Source of the DNA: Acinetobacter calcoaceticus | Lineage (GTDB): Bacteria; Pseudomonadota; Gammaproteobacteria; Pseudomonadales; Moraxellaceae | DNA: 64,000 nucleotides | Direction of reading: 5' to 3' | Assembly: GCF_016508255.1 (NCBI RefSeq) | Contig: NZ_JADVKT010000002.1 | Span: 62,001-126,000 of the forward strand | Shown: positions 19,304 through 31,262 of the stretch, one piece after another | How positions within the stretch are numbered: the first letter of the stretch is position 1 | Layout: every line of letters starts with the position of its first letter | Position numbers and translations under genes: made by a program | Notes under the pieces: generated by a model | What the model saw: the letters and a program-made list of their open reading frames with translations, nothing else | The model's database searches: none | Told to the model about the DNA's origin: nothing

Positions 19304-22300
19304 GTGCAGAATGGTTTAAATGTAGATCAGTGGGTGATGGCAAGAGATCGTCACCGTTTAAATCGTTTACGTAAAGACAAAAAAGCCAATACAGCAGAGA
19401 TTGAAAAGTTATTTGAACAATCTAATGCCAAAGTTCGGCAACGGTTCGAACGTTTACCTAAAATTAAATTAAATCAAGATTTACCTGTTTCTCAATATGC
19501 AGATCGTTTAATTGATGCGATTCAAAAGCATCAGGTCATTATTGTTGCAGGTGAAACAGGTTCAGGTAAAACCACTCAGCTTCCCCAAATTGCAATGTTA
19601 GCAGGCCGTGGTTTAACGGGTATGATTGGTCATACACAGCCACGTCGTTTAGCTGCACGTAGTGTTTCACAGCGTATTGCAGAAGAAGTAGGCGAAAAGC
19701 TTGGCGAGTCGATTGGTTTTAAAATCCGGTTTAATGAACAGGGTTCGCAAGACTCGATTGTACGGTTAATGACCGATGGTATTTTACTTGCCGAATTAGG
19801 CAATGACCGTTTTTTATCTAAATATGACACGATCATTATTGATGAAGCACATGAGCGTTCACTCAATATTGACTTCATTATGGGTTATTTAAAGCAGTTA
19901 CTACCAAAGCGCCCAGACCTAAAAGTCATTGTGACTTCGGCAACTCTAGATGTAAATCGTTTTAGTAGCTATTTTAATGATGCGCCTATTTTTGAAGTTG
20001 AAGGGCGTAGTCATCCGGTCGAAGTGCTTTATCGTCCAATTTCAGAGATGAATATTGGCGGAAGTGATGACGATGAGTTTGATGATTTTGAAGAAAATCT
20101 ACCGCGTGCAGTTGTACAAGCGGTTGAAGAATGTTTTGCCGATGCCGAAGCAAAAGGTCACCCTGAACATGCCGATATTCTGATTTTCTCAAGCACAGAA
20201 CAAGAAATTCGTGAGTTGCAGGAAACCTTGCAAAAGTATGGTCCTAGACATACTGAAATTCTTCCTCTATACGCGCGCTTAGCTGTTTCTGAACAACAAA
20301 GGATTTTCAGTCCGGGTGGTAAAGGCCGTCGTATTATTATTGCGACTAACGTAGCTGAAACTGCGCTTACTGTTCCAAATATTCGCTATGTGATTGATAG
20401 TGGTTTTGCTCGTATTTCTCGTTATAACTACCGTTCGCGCGTGCAACGTTTACCGATTGAGGCGATTTCTCAAGCTGCTGCCAATCAGCGAAAAGGTCGT
20501 TGCGGTCGTATTGCTGCGGGTGTTTGTATTCGTTTATATAGCGAAGAAGACTTCGTAAGCCGCCCCGAATTTACTGAACCTGAAATCAAACGAACCAACT
20601 TAGCTTCTGTTATTTTGCAAATGCATAGTTTAGGTTTAGGTGAGTTAGAAAACTTTGATTTTATTGAACCACCAGATTTCCGCCTTGTAAATGATGGCCG
20701 TAAGTTGCTCATTGAGTTAGGGGCAATGAATGAGAAGAAAAATGAACTGACCAAAGTCGGGCAAATGATGGCACGTATGCCAATTGACCCACGACTCGCT
20801 CGTATGATTATTGGCGGTGCCCATTTTGGCGTGCTCAAAGAAATCTTGATTGTAGTGAGTGCTTTAGCGGTTCAAGATCCGCGTGAGCGTCCGGCGGACA
20901 AACAAATGCAGGCCGACCAAAAACATGCATTATTCAAAGAAGCTGATTCAGATTTTCTGTTTTATTTAAAACTCTGGGATACTTTAAATCCTAAAGGTGA
21001 AGCAGGGATGTCTGAAAATAAACGACGTCAGTTTGCCAAGCAGAATTTTTTAAGTTGGTTGCGTTTACGTGAATGGAAGCAGACGCATCAACAGTTAGTT
21101 GAGTTGGCAGAAGGTTTAAAACTTAGTTTTAATGAAAAAGATGCAAACTATGAAAACTTGCATCGGGCATTATTGACGGGGTTATTATCATTCATTGCTA
21201 ATAAAACTGATGAGCGTAATATCTTTATGGCGGTGCGTCAGCAAAAGGCAAAAGTTTTTCCAGCAAGTACTTTGCACAAAACCAATACCTCTTGGGTGAT
21301 GGCTTTTGAGATGGTAGAAACCTCTCAAGTGTACTTACGTACTTTAGCCAAAATTGACCCTGAATGGATTTTGCTTGCTGCACGTGATTTATTGAAATAT
21401 CACTATTTTGAGCCGCACTGGTCTAAGAAAGCTGGGATCGTAAATGCCTATGCGCAAATTTCCTTGTTTGGTTTAATTATTGAACCGAAACGGTTAATTA
21501 ATTTTGAGAAAGTTGATCAGCCTGCTGCACATGAGATCTTCTTACGCGATGCATTAACCACAGGTAATTTAGGAACGATTCCACCATTTTTAAAGCATAA
21601 CTTGCTTAAACTTGAAGAAGTGGAGCGAGTTGAAGATAAATTGCGTCGCCGTGATTTGGTGGTCGATGAAGAAACGATTTATCAGTTTTATGCATCTAAA
21701 ATTCCTGAAGAAATCGCGAGCCGTCGTAGTTTTGAAGATTGGCGAGCAACAGTAGAAGCAAATCATCCGCGTTATTTATTTATTGAGAATGATGCGCTTT
21801 GGCTGAATGACCGACCGACAACGCAGCAATTTCCAGATCATCTGCACAATGGTCAGCTACGTTTAGCAACGAGCTATCATTTTGACCCGAGTCATGACGA
21901 AGACGGTGCAACGGTTCAAATTCCTGTTCAGGCGTTGCCACAAGTTGATGAAAATATCTGGTCTTGGGGTATTCCCGGTTGGCGCCAAGATTTAATTGAG
22001 GCTTTACTCAAAGCTTTACCTAAAGACAAGCGCCGTAATGTGGTTCCTATTCCAGATACCGCCCGTAAGCTTATGCAAGGCATTGATGCAGTACATTTAC
22101 GTGAACATATTTTTAGTTATTTAGCTTTTGCTTTACGTGGTGAGCAAATTACTGACAAAGATTTCTCGTTTGAACGTATTGATCCATATTTGGTGCCTTT
22201 CATTAAGGTTGTTGATGAAAAAGGTAAGTTGATTGCGAAAGGCCGTGATTTACCTGAATTAAAAGCGCGTTGCCGAGTGGAAACACATCGCCCCGTTAAA

Positions 22301-23161
22301 CAGCAAGAAGGTGAGTTTAAAGACTTCCCCTCAAACTTTACTTTTGAGGCTTCACACAAGGTAACGGGCGTTGTTGTAAAACAATATCAGGCGTTAGTAC
22401 CAACCAAAGCTTTTGCAGAAATTGAAGCTAAAGATGACTCAGGCATTGTTATTCAGACTTTTAACGATCAGGCTGAGGCGATTAAACAGCATCGTGAAGG
22501 TATTATCCGTCTGGTCCATATGCAGCTTGGTGACTTGGTTCGCCAATTGAAAAAGCAGATTTCAAAACCACTTGCTTTAGCATATTCACCTTTGGGCGAT
22601 AAAGCTAAACTTGAGCAGATGCTGGTCTATGCAACTTTACAGATGGCGATTACAACTTTGCCAATTAATGCTGATGAATTTAATAAATTGCTAGAACAAG
22701 TCAAAAAACAATTTTTGAGTCATGGTCAGCAAGCACTTGAGCAATTAAGTGATATTTATATTCAATGGCAGCAAATTCGCCGTCAGTTATTAGTACTTGA
22801 CCGAGATATATTTGGTCGTAGCGTTGATGATATTGAAGATCAGCTAGATTTAATGTCACTTAGCAATTTTGTTTATTGCCAACCAGTCGATCTTTGGCAG
22901 GAATATCCACGATATTTAAAAGCGCTGCTATTGCGTTTAGACCGATTGCCAAATAATCTACAGCGAGATCATGCCGCTATTGATGATGTCGATCCATGGA
23001 TGGACAAGGTATTTAAATTCAAAAACGATCCAAAAATCAAAGAATTGTATTTGATGTTGGAAGAGTTCCGCATTTCTTTATTTTCTCAACCGATGAAAAC
23101 CAAGATGCCTATTTCGCCAACTCGACTGCAAAAGTTATGGGATCGTTTGGGAATCAGTTAA
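19304..23161 (+). CDS. hrpA: ATP-dependent RNA helicase HrpA
   Basis: A DEAH-box helicase of about 1285 residues. Walker A GETGSGKTTQ lies near residue 85, DEAH in IIIDEAHERSLN, the SAT motif (VTSATLD), and motif VI NQRKGRCGRIAAG. HA2 and OB regions and the long C-terminal DUF3418 region follow, as in E. coli HrpA, which rescues stalled translation complexes. No ATG is suitable: AGGA at 19290-19293 favours the GTG at 19304 or the TTG at 19298, so the start is uncertain by a few codons. Confidence 0.93.
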   Translation: MQNGLNVDQWVMARDRHRLNRLRKDKKANTAEIEKLFEQSNAKVRQRFERLPKIKLNQDLPVSQYADRLIDAIQKHQVIIVAGETGSGKTTQLPQIAMLAGRGLTGMIGHTQPRRLAARSVSQRIAEEVGEKLGESIGFKIRFNEQGSQDSIVRLMTDGILLAELGNDRFLSKYDTIIIDEAHERSLNIDFIMGYLKQLLPKRPDLKVIVTSATLDVNRFSSYFNDAPIFEVEGRSHPVEVLYRPISEMNIGGSDDDEFDDFEENLPRAVVQAVEECFADAEAKGHPEHADILIFSSTEQEIRELQETLQKYGPRHTEILPLYARLAVSEQQRIFSPGGKGRRIIIATNVAETALTVPNIRYVIDSGFARISRYNYRSRVQRLPIEAISQAAANQRKGRCGRIAAGVCIRLYSEEDFVSRPEFTEPEIKRTNLASVILQMHSLGLGELENFDFIEPPDFRLVNDGRKLLIELGAMNEKKNELTKVGQMMARMPIDPRLARMIIGGAHFGVLKEILIVVSALAVQDPRERPADKQMQADQKHALFKEADSDFLFYLKLWDTLNPKGEAGMSENKRRQFAKQNFLSWLRLREWKQTHQQLVELAEGLKLSFNEKDANYENLHRALLTGLLSFIANKTDERNIFMAVRQQKAKVFPASTLHKTNTSWVMAFEMVETSQVYLRTLAKIDPEWILLAARDLLKYHYFEPHWSKKAGIVNAYAQISLFGLIIEPKRLINFEKVDQPAAHEIFLRDALTTGNLGTIPPFLKHNLLKLEEVERVEDKLRRRDLVVDEETIYQFYASKIPEEIASRRSFEDWRATVEANHPRYLFIENDALWLNDRPTTQQFPDHLHNGQLRLATSYHFDPSHDEDGATVQIPVQALPQVDENIWSWGIPGWRQDLIEALLKALPKDKRRNVVPIPDTARKLMQGIDAVHLREHIFSYLAFALRGEQITDKDFSFERIDPYLVPFIKVVDEKGKLIAKGRDLPELKARCRVETHRPVKQQEGEFKDFPSNFTFEASHKVTGVVVKQYQALVPTKAFAEIEAKDDSGIVIQTFNDQAEAIKQHREGIIRLVHMQLGDLVRQLKKQISKPLALAYSPLGDKAKLEQMLVYATLQMAITTLPINADEFNKLLEQVKKQFLSHGQQALEQLSDIYIQWQQIRRQLLVLDRDIFGRSVDDIEDQLDLMSLSNFVYCQPVDLWQEYPRYLKALLLRLDRLPNNLQRDHAAIDDVDPWMDKVFKFKNDPKIKELYLMLEEFRISLFSQPMKTKMPISPTRLQKLWDRLGIS

Positions 23162-23247
23162 GATAGATCGGGGTCTGTTTATGCTGTTGTTTAGCCTACA
23201 ACGCAATTTATAAATGAAAGATTAACAGACCCTATTCATTTTTTTAG

Positions 23248-24363
<1,116 letters not shown>

Positions 24364-24380
24364 TTTATACGTTTGATTCA

Positions 24381-24404
24381 AAACGCTCGTAAGAGCGTTT
24401 TTTT
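24381..24404 (+). terminator. Terminator after the KAS III gene
   Basis: A 9-bp stem (24381-24389 and 24394-24402) with a GTAA loop and a T-run. Confidence 0.85.
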
Positions 24405-24425
24405 ATGGGAAAATAATGTAAAGAA

Positions 24426-24443
24426 CGGGCCAAAAGTGGCCCG
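24426..24443 (-). terminator. benP terminator
   Basis: CGGGCC and GGCCCG arms around a 6-nt loop, 26 bp after the benP stop. The minus-strand flank is T-rich but broken, so termination strength is uncertain. Confidence 0.6.
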
Positions 24444-24468
24444 CTTGGATTGAGTGACTTAAAAGCTC

Positions 24469-25731
24469 TTAAAACTTTTTGGTGTAATTCACAAATAGAC
24501 GGTCTTCACCAAAATCATTGCCATGTTTAACGTTGTAATCAATACGAATATATTGCAGGGCAACACCCTTTAAGAACGGTTGCTGAAATGCATAGTTAAC
24601 AATCACATTAGACTCAGTTTCATGGTTTTTTTCACCATTGGCTGATTTAAAGTCATCGCCATACACATATTTCACCATCGCATTTAAGCCCGGTACATAG
24701 TCTTTAAAATCGTATCCGTACATGACATGGTAAGACTTCTCGTCTTTTTTAAAGAATCCAGTGGCATTCCAGTTAATGAAATATGTTTCTGGTAAAAAAC
24801 CATCGGGTAGTGGGTAGGCCGATTCACCGATAATCTGTTGGTAACCTATACCAAAAGTATGGTTTTTCACTTTAAGCATTTCCAACACACCAATGTTTTG
24901 CGCATCAATATCAAAAGTATTACCGTCATTTTTTGCATTGAAGTATTTAAACTTAGAGGTGAGGGCAAAAGTTGGTTGTTTCCAGTTATGTTCAAGCCCT
25001 ACGTAGTGCTTGTTGTAGAGGTCTTCTAAATTACCAAAGTAATATTCGCCCTTGAGTGACGGCGTAAATTGATAGCGCAGGTCAATATAGTTTAATCCGT
25101 CGGATTCTTTGGTGACTCCATTTGCAGTAAATGAAAACTTTTTAAAGTCTTCTTCATTTCGTGGAGACACTTTTGCAACGCGACCAATTTCTGCATAGAG
25201 CTGACCTGAAAGTTGTGATTTAAGATTGGTTCCCCAATAAGAGGCAAGTAATTGTCGACTAGCATCGACAGCCGTTACTGGCAGGTCTAACCAGAGTTCA
25301 CCCACACTCAAAAGAGTTTTGTCATAACCCAGTTTTAAAGTTGCGCCGTATTTTAAAAAGTCCGATGCTTGAGATTGAGTTTCTTTATTAAAAGGCAATA
25401 CCGTATCGGCTACATGTTTGTCTGAACTCAAGCGAACGGCGTACTGAACAGAAGCATCTGCACCAATCGTAATGGGTTTGTCCGCAATTTGCAGCGGGGT
25501 GTCATGCATTTTTGATTTATAAAATAAAGATGCTGCTTGAGACCAACTACCTGTATCTTTGAGTGCATCGTTGTCAAAATCACGGTTGATATAGGCATTT
25601 TTTAAAGTGAATTTCCATTCATCTTCGCTTTGTTGCGCTGTATCTGCTGCCCATAAGCTTGAGCTAGTCAATAAACCTAATAATGTTGCTATTGCTAAAT
25701 TACATGGTTTAAAGCGGTGTAATAATTCCAT
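24469..25731 (-). CDS. benP: OprD-family outer-membrane porin, benzoate uptake (BenP)
   Basis: An 18-stranded OprD-type porin of about 420 residues. A signal peptide (ATLLGLLTSSSLWAA) is followed by repeated amphipathic strands ending in a C-terminal Phe (FVNYTKKF), the BAM recognition residue. Its place directly behind benK identifies it as the benzoate-specific porin. The start at 25731 (MELLHRF) has GGAA 7 nt upstream; the frame extends to 25770 but that would start inside a terminator hairpin. That hairpin lies between benK and benP. Confidence 0.85.
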   Translation of the reverse strand: MELLHRFKPCNLAIATLLGLLTSSSLWAADTAQQSEDEWKFTLKNAYINRDFDNDALKDTGSWSQAASLFYKSKMHDTPLQIADKPITIGADASVQYAVRLSSDKHVADTVLPFNKETQSQASDFLKYGATLKLGYDKTLLSVGELWLDLPVTAVDASRQLLASYWGTNLKSQLSGQLYAEIGRVAKVSPRNEEDFKKFSFTANGVTKESDGLNYIDLRYQFTPSLKGEYYFGNLEDLYNKHYVGLEHNWKQPTFALTSKFKYFNAKNDGNTFDIDAQNIGVLEMLKVKNHTFGIGYQQIIGESAYPLPDGFLPETYFINWNATGFFKKDEKSYHVMYGYDFKDYVPGLNAMVKYVYGDDFKSANGEKNHETESNVIVNYAFQQPFLKGVALQYIRIDYNVKHGNDFGEDRLFVNYTKKF

Positions 25732-25742
25732 AATCCATTTCC

Positions 25743-25770
25743 AAAAAAGATGCGCCAGTCCTCGGCGCAT
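25743..25770 (-). terminator. Terminator-like hairpin between benK and benP
   Basis: A perfect 7-bp GC-rich stem (arms 25764-25770 and 25750-25756) is followed on the minus strand by a run of T residues (25749-25743). It ends about 12 nt before the benP start codon and 7 nt after the benK stop, so it can attenuate benP relative to benK. Confidence 0.7.
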
Positions 25771-25776
25771 TGATGT

Positions 25777-27135
25777 TTACTGCTGAGTAAGCGTGTTTTG
25801 AGGGGTAAAAGCTGATGGCGTCTGTGCAGTAACAGAAGCCTTTAGATTGACCATAAATATTGCAAGTGCAGCAATCACACCTGGGATCGCAATTGCTAAA
25901 AAATTCATTTGGTGTGGAAGCTCAAATGTGAGTAGGGCTCCAGTTAAAACTGGGCCGATAATTGCACCAATACGGCCAATTCCTGATGCCCAGCCCATGC
26001 CAGTTGAGCGAAGTGCGGTCGGATAGAACTGTGCAACAAACGTGTAGAGTAAAATTTGCGAGCCAATTGTTGCAGCGCCAGCAATCGCAATCAGACTATA
26101 TAAAATAAATTGTGGACTATTAATGCCAAGCAAAATTAAAGCTGCTGATCCCACAATAAACATAATGGTAACGACGGGTTTTAAATGGAATCTATCTGCT
26201 AAAGCACCGCCACCAATTGCACCGACCATACCACCGATATTAAGTGCAAATAGGAACAACATACTTGCACCCAAAGAATAGCCAGCTTGTAGCATGAGTT
26301 TAGGTAACCAGCTACCTAAGGCATACACCATGAGTAAACACATAAAGAAGGCAATCCAGAACATAAATGTGCTGAAGGTACGGCCTTGTTGGAAAAGTGC
26401 ACGAACAGGTGCATCGGTTGTAGTGCTTTCGTTTAACACCAGTTGGGTATTGGCATTGACCTGAGTTTGAGGTGCAATTTTACAAACAATACTTTTTGCC
26501 TGTTCGTCATGATTAGATTTCACTAAAAAGGTGAGAGACTCAGGTAAGAATTTCCAGATGATTGGCAGTAGTAAAAGTGGAACACCCGCAATTAAAAACA
26601 TGATTTGCCAGCCCATATCTTTCACGAGCCATGCACCGAGTAGTGCAGATGTCATGCCACCAATCGCGTAACCGCTAAACATGATTGCCACCAATGTACT
26701 GCGGATTTTTTTGGGTGCATATTCGGTCATAAGAGCGACCACGTTTGGCATCACACCACCAATACCAAGGCCAGCAATAAAGCGCAGAATGGCAAACTCG
26801 GTTGGTCCTTTAGCAAAGGCTCCAATAAAGGTAAATCCGCTAAATAAAGTGACACAAATCAGGATCGTTTTTTTACGCCCTAATTTATCTGATAGTGTGC
26901 CGAAAATCATGGCACCAAACATCATGCCAAATAAAGCAGCACTTGCCAGCAGACCTGCTTCAACAGCCGTTAATGACCATTGTTGCATTAGTAAAGGAAG
27001 TGCAACCCCATAAATGACCAAATCATATCCATCAAAAATAATAATAATTAAACACCAGATTAAAACTTTCCAATGAAAAGATGTAAAACTGGCCTTGTCA
27101 ATTAGCTCATTAATATTAACCTTGCTAGCATCCAT
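25777..27135 (-). CDS. benK: Benzoate transporter, MFS aromatic acid:H+ symporter family
   Basis: Twelve hydrophobic segments and the AAHS-family signatures are present: DGYDLVIYGVALP in helix 1, which holds the conserved acidic residue, and DKLGRKKTIL in the 2-3 loop. It imports benzoate across the inner membrane with protons. The start at 27135 is set by GGAGG 8 nt upstream; the frame also opens with a TTG at 27150. It is separated from benE by about 480 bp holding a terminator and a BenM-like site, so benK-benP is likely a separate transcript. Confidence 0.92.
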   Translation of the reverse strand: MDASKVNINELIDKASFTSFHWKVLIWCLIIIIFDGYDLVIYGVALPLLMQQWSLTAVEAGLLASAALFGMMFGAMIFGTLSDKLGRKKTILICVTLFSGFTFIGAFAKGPTEFAILRFIAGLGIGGVMPNVVALMTEYAPKKIRSTLVAIMFSGYAIGGMTSALLGAWLVKDMGWQIMFLIAGVPLLLLPIIWKFLPESLTFLVKSNHDEQAKSIVCKIAPQTQVNANTQLVLNESTTTDAPVRALFQQGRTFSTFMFWIAFFMCLLMVYALGSWLPKLMLQAGYSLGASMLFLFALNIGGMVGAIGGGALADRFHLKPVVTIMFIVGSAALILLGINSPQFILYSLIAIAGAATIGSQILLYTFVAQFYPTALRSTGMGWASGIGRIGAIIGPVLTGALLTFELPHQMNFLAIAIPGVIAALAIFMVNLKASVTAQTPSAFTPQNTLTQQ

Positions 27136-27228
27136 TTTCTTCACCTCCAATTTGTGAAGTATCGCGTTATTTTTTAATAAACTATTTTGTTATTGGATTA
27201 GAGTCAAAAACCTAATTGATATATCTTT

Positions 27229-27243
27229 ATGTCTTTAAGGTAT
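27229..27243 (-). promoter_or_regulatory. Putative BenM/CatM site upstream of benK
   Basis: ATGT-N7-GTAT, differing by one base per half from the known ATAC-N7-GTAT consensus. Its spacer CTTTAAG nearly equals the spacer of the site next to benM (CTTAAAG). It is about 95 bp upstream of the benK start codon. Confidence 0.5.
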
Positions 27244-27524
27244 TGTGTTTTTTATAATTTAATTATTTGAAAAATATATGTTTATTTTTGGTGGTTTGGA
27301 TTGTTTTACTGTTTAATTAAAATGGAGTTGAATATTATATGGTGAGAATTTTAAGGTTTTTATTTCTATTTTATTCTTAATTTATCTGGTGAAAATCACA
27401 GACGAAAATATGGATAATTTTATATTATTAATTAAGTGGTAAATATTAAGGTTAAGGACTTAAGGCTATTATTTAATTGTTTTAGAAATGAACTGTGAAA
27501 AATAAAATTTAATTGATCATAAAT

Positions 27525-27575
27525 ATAAAAAAGCCAAATCAGGTTTAGTAAATTATTTACTTCCTGATCTGGCTA
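27525..27575 (-). terminator. benABCDE terminator
   Basis: A long stem pairs AGCCAAATCAGG (27532-27543) with CCTGATCTGGCT (27563-27574), one mismatch; the minus-strand flank is a T-run. It ends the benABCDE transcript. Confidence 0.8.
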
Positions 27576-27613
27576 TTGAGGCTTTATTTGGGTTGGGTTA
27601 CTTAGATAAGAAC

Positions 27614-28807
27614 TTAATGAGTAGCTAGAGTTGATCGTGGTGTAAGAATGAAATGCGCGATAACACCAATACAAATACCCCAAAAGACCGAACTTAACCC
27701 GAGAAAATGCATGCCAGATGCCGTGGCTAAAAAGGTAATAAGTGCGGCATCACGTTGACTCTCATTTCTCATGGCAACAGAAATATTGGTGGCAATTGCT
27801 CCAAGCAAGGCTAAACCTGCTAGTGCTGCAACCAACTCTTTAGGAAGTAAGCTAAATAGCATGACAATACTGCCAGCAAATAGACCTCCTAAAATATAAA
27901 AAATTCCATTGGCGATGCCTGCGATATAACGCTTTTCTTTGAGTTCATGTGCATCTTTGCCCATGCATAAAGCAGCGGTAATTGAGGCGAGCACAATGGT
28001 AATACCTCCTACGCAAGCAACTGCTAAAGAGGCAATGCTGGTAACACTAATAATTGGTTTGGCTGGTGTGTCATAACCGCTGAGTTTCATAATCGCCATG
28101 CCCGGTAAAAATTGACCAGTTAGGCTGACTAAAATGAGAGGTAGAGCAAGGTTGAGCGTTGAATTCCACGTCCATTCTGGACTAATCCACTGCGGGATAG
28201 CTAAACTGAAACTCACATCAACCGGATTCATTTTGCCTAAAATGAGACTTAATAAAACTCCGGCACCTAATACCCAAATCATGGTGTAGCGGGGCATTAA
28301 ACGTTTAGCAATTAAAAAGACAAGAAGCATGCTAAAGACAATAAAAGGCATGCTATCAGCTGCTGTAAATAGGCCAATACCAAATTGAAAAAGAATACCC
28401 GCCATCATGCCCGCAGCGACGTCTTGCGGAATCCACTTGAGTAATTTGTCGAAGTAACCAGTCACGCCAATTAAAAAAATAACAACAGCGGAAGTAATAT
28501 AAGCAGCTACTGCTTCATTCAATGAAATATGCGGAAATAGCGTAACTAATAGAGCAGTGCCCGGTGCAGACCATGCAGTAATGACAGGAGTTTTATATTT
28601 AATTGAAAGATAAATACCTGAAATGGCGGCACCAATTGAAATTCCCCAAATCCATGAAACCATCATGTCGGTTGAAACATGGGCACGCTGAGCAGCTTGA
28701 AAGAAAATAATGAGTGGACCAGAGTAAGAAATTAAAACAGCAAGAAAGCCAGCAACAGTGGCTGATATGGACCAATCATTTTTTAATGTTTTTAACAGGT
28801 TTGCCAT
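27614..28807 (-). CDS. benE: Benzoate/H+ symporter BenE
   Basis: A polytopic membrane protein of 397 residues, with about 12 hydrophobic segments and features of the BenE family (ITAWSAPGTALL, GVTGYFDKLLKWIP, VACVGGITIVLASITAALCMG). It gives a second import route for benzoate. The start at 28807 follows GGAGG by 10 nt; the frame's TTG at 28828 is less likely. It is the last gene of the benABCDE unit and is followed by a terminator. Confidence 0.9.
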   Translation of the reverse strand: MANLLKTLKNDWSISATVAGFLAVLISYSGPLIIFFQAAQRAHVSTDMMVSWIWGISIGAAISGIYLSIKYKTPVITAWSAPGTALLVTLFPHISLNEAVAAYITSAVVIFLIGVTGYFDKLLKWIPQDVAAGMMAGILFQFGIGLFTAADSMPFIVFSMLLVFLIAKRLMPRYTMIWVLGAGVLLSLILGKMNPVDVSFSLAIPQWISPEWTWNSTLNLALPLILVSLTGQFLPGMAIMKLSGYDTPAKPIISVTSIASLAVACVGGITIVLASITAALCMGKDAHELKEKRYIAGIANGIFYILGGLFAGSIVMLFSLLPKELVAALAGLALLGAIATNISVAMRNESQRDAALITFLATASGMHFLGLSSVFWGICIGVIAHFILTPRSTLATH

Positions 28808-28866
28808 TGTTTGATTGCCTCCATGCAAATCATTTTATTTACCCAAGCATATAAAAAGATCAGGGC

Positions 28867-29652
28867 TTAACCCTGATCTCCACCTCCGACTGAAATTACT
28901 GAGCCAGTCATGTAAGAGGCATCATCTGATGCAAGAAATAAAATTGCATTCACTTGTTCTCCAATTGTGCCATAACGACCCATAAATGTTCGATCTATAG
29001 TTTGATCAACCACTTGCTGCATCCAGTCTTTTTCATTTTGACTTAATGGGGCGGCATTACGTGGTACTTTTCGGGGCGGTGCTTCGGTTCCACCAGTCGC
29101 AACGGCATTCACACGAATCCCATCTTTAGCATGTTCAAAAGCGAGAGATGCTGTCAGAGCATTTACACCACCTTTAGAGGCAGAGTAGGGAATACGATTA
29201 ATACCGCGGGTTGCAATTGAAGATACATTTACAATAACCCCCGATTGTTGCTTAATCATAGCGGGTAACACGGCGCGGCAGCACCATAATGTTGGAAACA
29301 ATGAGCGATTTACTTCCTTAATGATCTCTTCTTCGGAAAACTCCTCAAAAGGTTTCATCCAGATCGCGCCACCTACATTATTAATCAGGATATCTACCCG
29401 ACCATAATGTTCAATGGCTTTTGCAACAACCGCTTGGGCACCTGCATAGGTTTCAAGGTCAGCATTAATCGTGACAGCATCGCCACCTAGACTCTGAATT
29501 TCTTTAAGAACTTCTTCAACATATTCGGAGCGGTCAGCCATGATGACTTTTCCGCCCTCAGCCGCGACTTGCATTGCCACGCCACGACCAATGCCTTGAG
29601 CACTACCTGTAACAATCACGACTTTATCGGTAAATCTTTGACGGTTTGACAT
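28867..29652 (-). CDS. benD: 1,6-dihydroxycyclohexa-2,4-diene-1-carboxylate dehydrogenase
   Basis: BenD oxidises the cis-diol made by BenABC to catechol, releasing CO2 and NADH. It is a classical SDR: TGSAQGIGRGVA for NAD binding, NNVGGA, a catalytic Ser in VNVSSIATRG, and YSASKGG (Tyr-x3-Lys). The C-terminal ISVGGGDQ closes the fold. The start at 29652 follows GGAG by 9 nt; the frame also has a GTG at 29667. It lies 21 bp after benC. Confidence 0.95.
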   Translation of the reverse strand: MSNRQRFTDKVVIVTGSAQGIGRGVAMQVAAEGGKVIMADRSEYVEEVLKEIQSLGGDAVTINADLETYAGAQAVVAKAIEHYGRVDILINNVGGAIWMKPFEEFSEEEIIKEVNRSLFPTLWCCRAVLPAMIKQQSGVIVNVSSIATRGINRIPYSASKGGVNALTASLAFEHAKDGIRVNAVATGGTEAPPRKVPRNAAPLSQNEKDWMQQVVDQTIDRTFMGRYGTIGEQVNAILFLASDDASYMTGSVISVGGGDQG

Positions 29653-29673
29653 AGATAACTTCTCCACCCTAAG

Positions 29674-30720
<1,047 letters not shown>

Positions 30721-30761
30721 TTACCCTCAGCCAACCATCCGTTTAATTGAGGGGGTATGTC

Positions 30762-31262
30762 TTAAAGGTGGTAAATATCAATAACCTGATTGATGTAGTC
30801 ATTTTTTAAAACGACATATTTACTCAAGATTTTTGGTTGATCACCTGAAAAATCGATCACATAACGTGACATACCGAAATAGCTGTAATTTGTCTTGTAA
30901 CGGAAACTCAAAGTATTCCAGTTAAAGCGCACAGTGACTGTGTCTCCGTCGCGTTCGAGAACTTCAACGTTGGCAATATTGTGGCTTGTACGTGTGTCCG
31001 GCATGGTTGCAGACGAGCGCTCGGTTTTAATACGGAACACGCGATCTTCTAAACCTTGACGGTCTGGGTAATAAATAAGTGAAATTTCAGATTGTGGGTC
31101 TTCAGTTAATCTATCGTCGTCATCCCAAGCTGGCATCCAGAAAGAAGCTTCCTGTGCATAGCATTCAAGCCAGTCATCCCATTGCTCATCATCTAAAAAG
31201 CGAGCTTCACGATAGAGAAACTGAGCAATATTTTCTAAAGTTGCTTTGTCTTGAGTGCTCAT
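30762..31262 (-). CDS. benB: Benzoate 1,2-dioxygenase small (beta) subunit
   Basis: The structural beta subunit of the ring-hydroxylating dioxygenase. It has the cystatin-like cone fold pattern: an N-terminal helix with [30 protein letters not shown] and a C-terminal [18 protein letters not shown]. Its ATG overlaps the benA stop in an ATGA arrangement, implying translational coupling and the equal alpha3-beta3 stoichiometry. Confidence 0.96.
   Translation of the reverse strand: MSTQDKATLENIAQFLYREARFLDDEQWDDWLECYAQEASFWMPAWDDDDRLTEDPQSEISLIYYPDRQGLEDRVFRIKTERSSATMPDTRTSHNIANVEVLERDGDTVTVRFNWNTLSFRYKTNYSYFGMSRYVIDFSGDQPKILSKYVVLKNDYINQVIDIYHL

Larger units (their letters stand above)
27136..27613. 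other. benE-benK intergenic region
   Basis: About 480 bp of very AT-rich DNA with no ORF. It holds the benE terminator at the right end and a BenM/CatM-like dyad about 95 bp upstream of benK. It most likely contains the benK-benP promoter. Confidence 0.6.

Noticed and set aside
25732-25770. Extended benP start at 25770
   Set aside because: The ATG lies in the 5' arm of the terminator stem, and the added residues would push the signal peptide inward.
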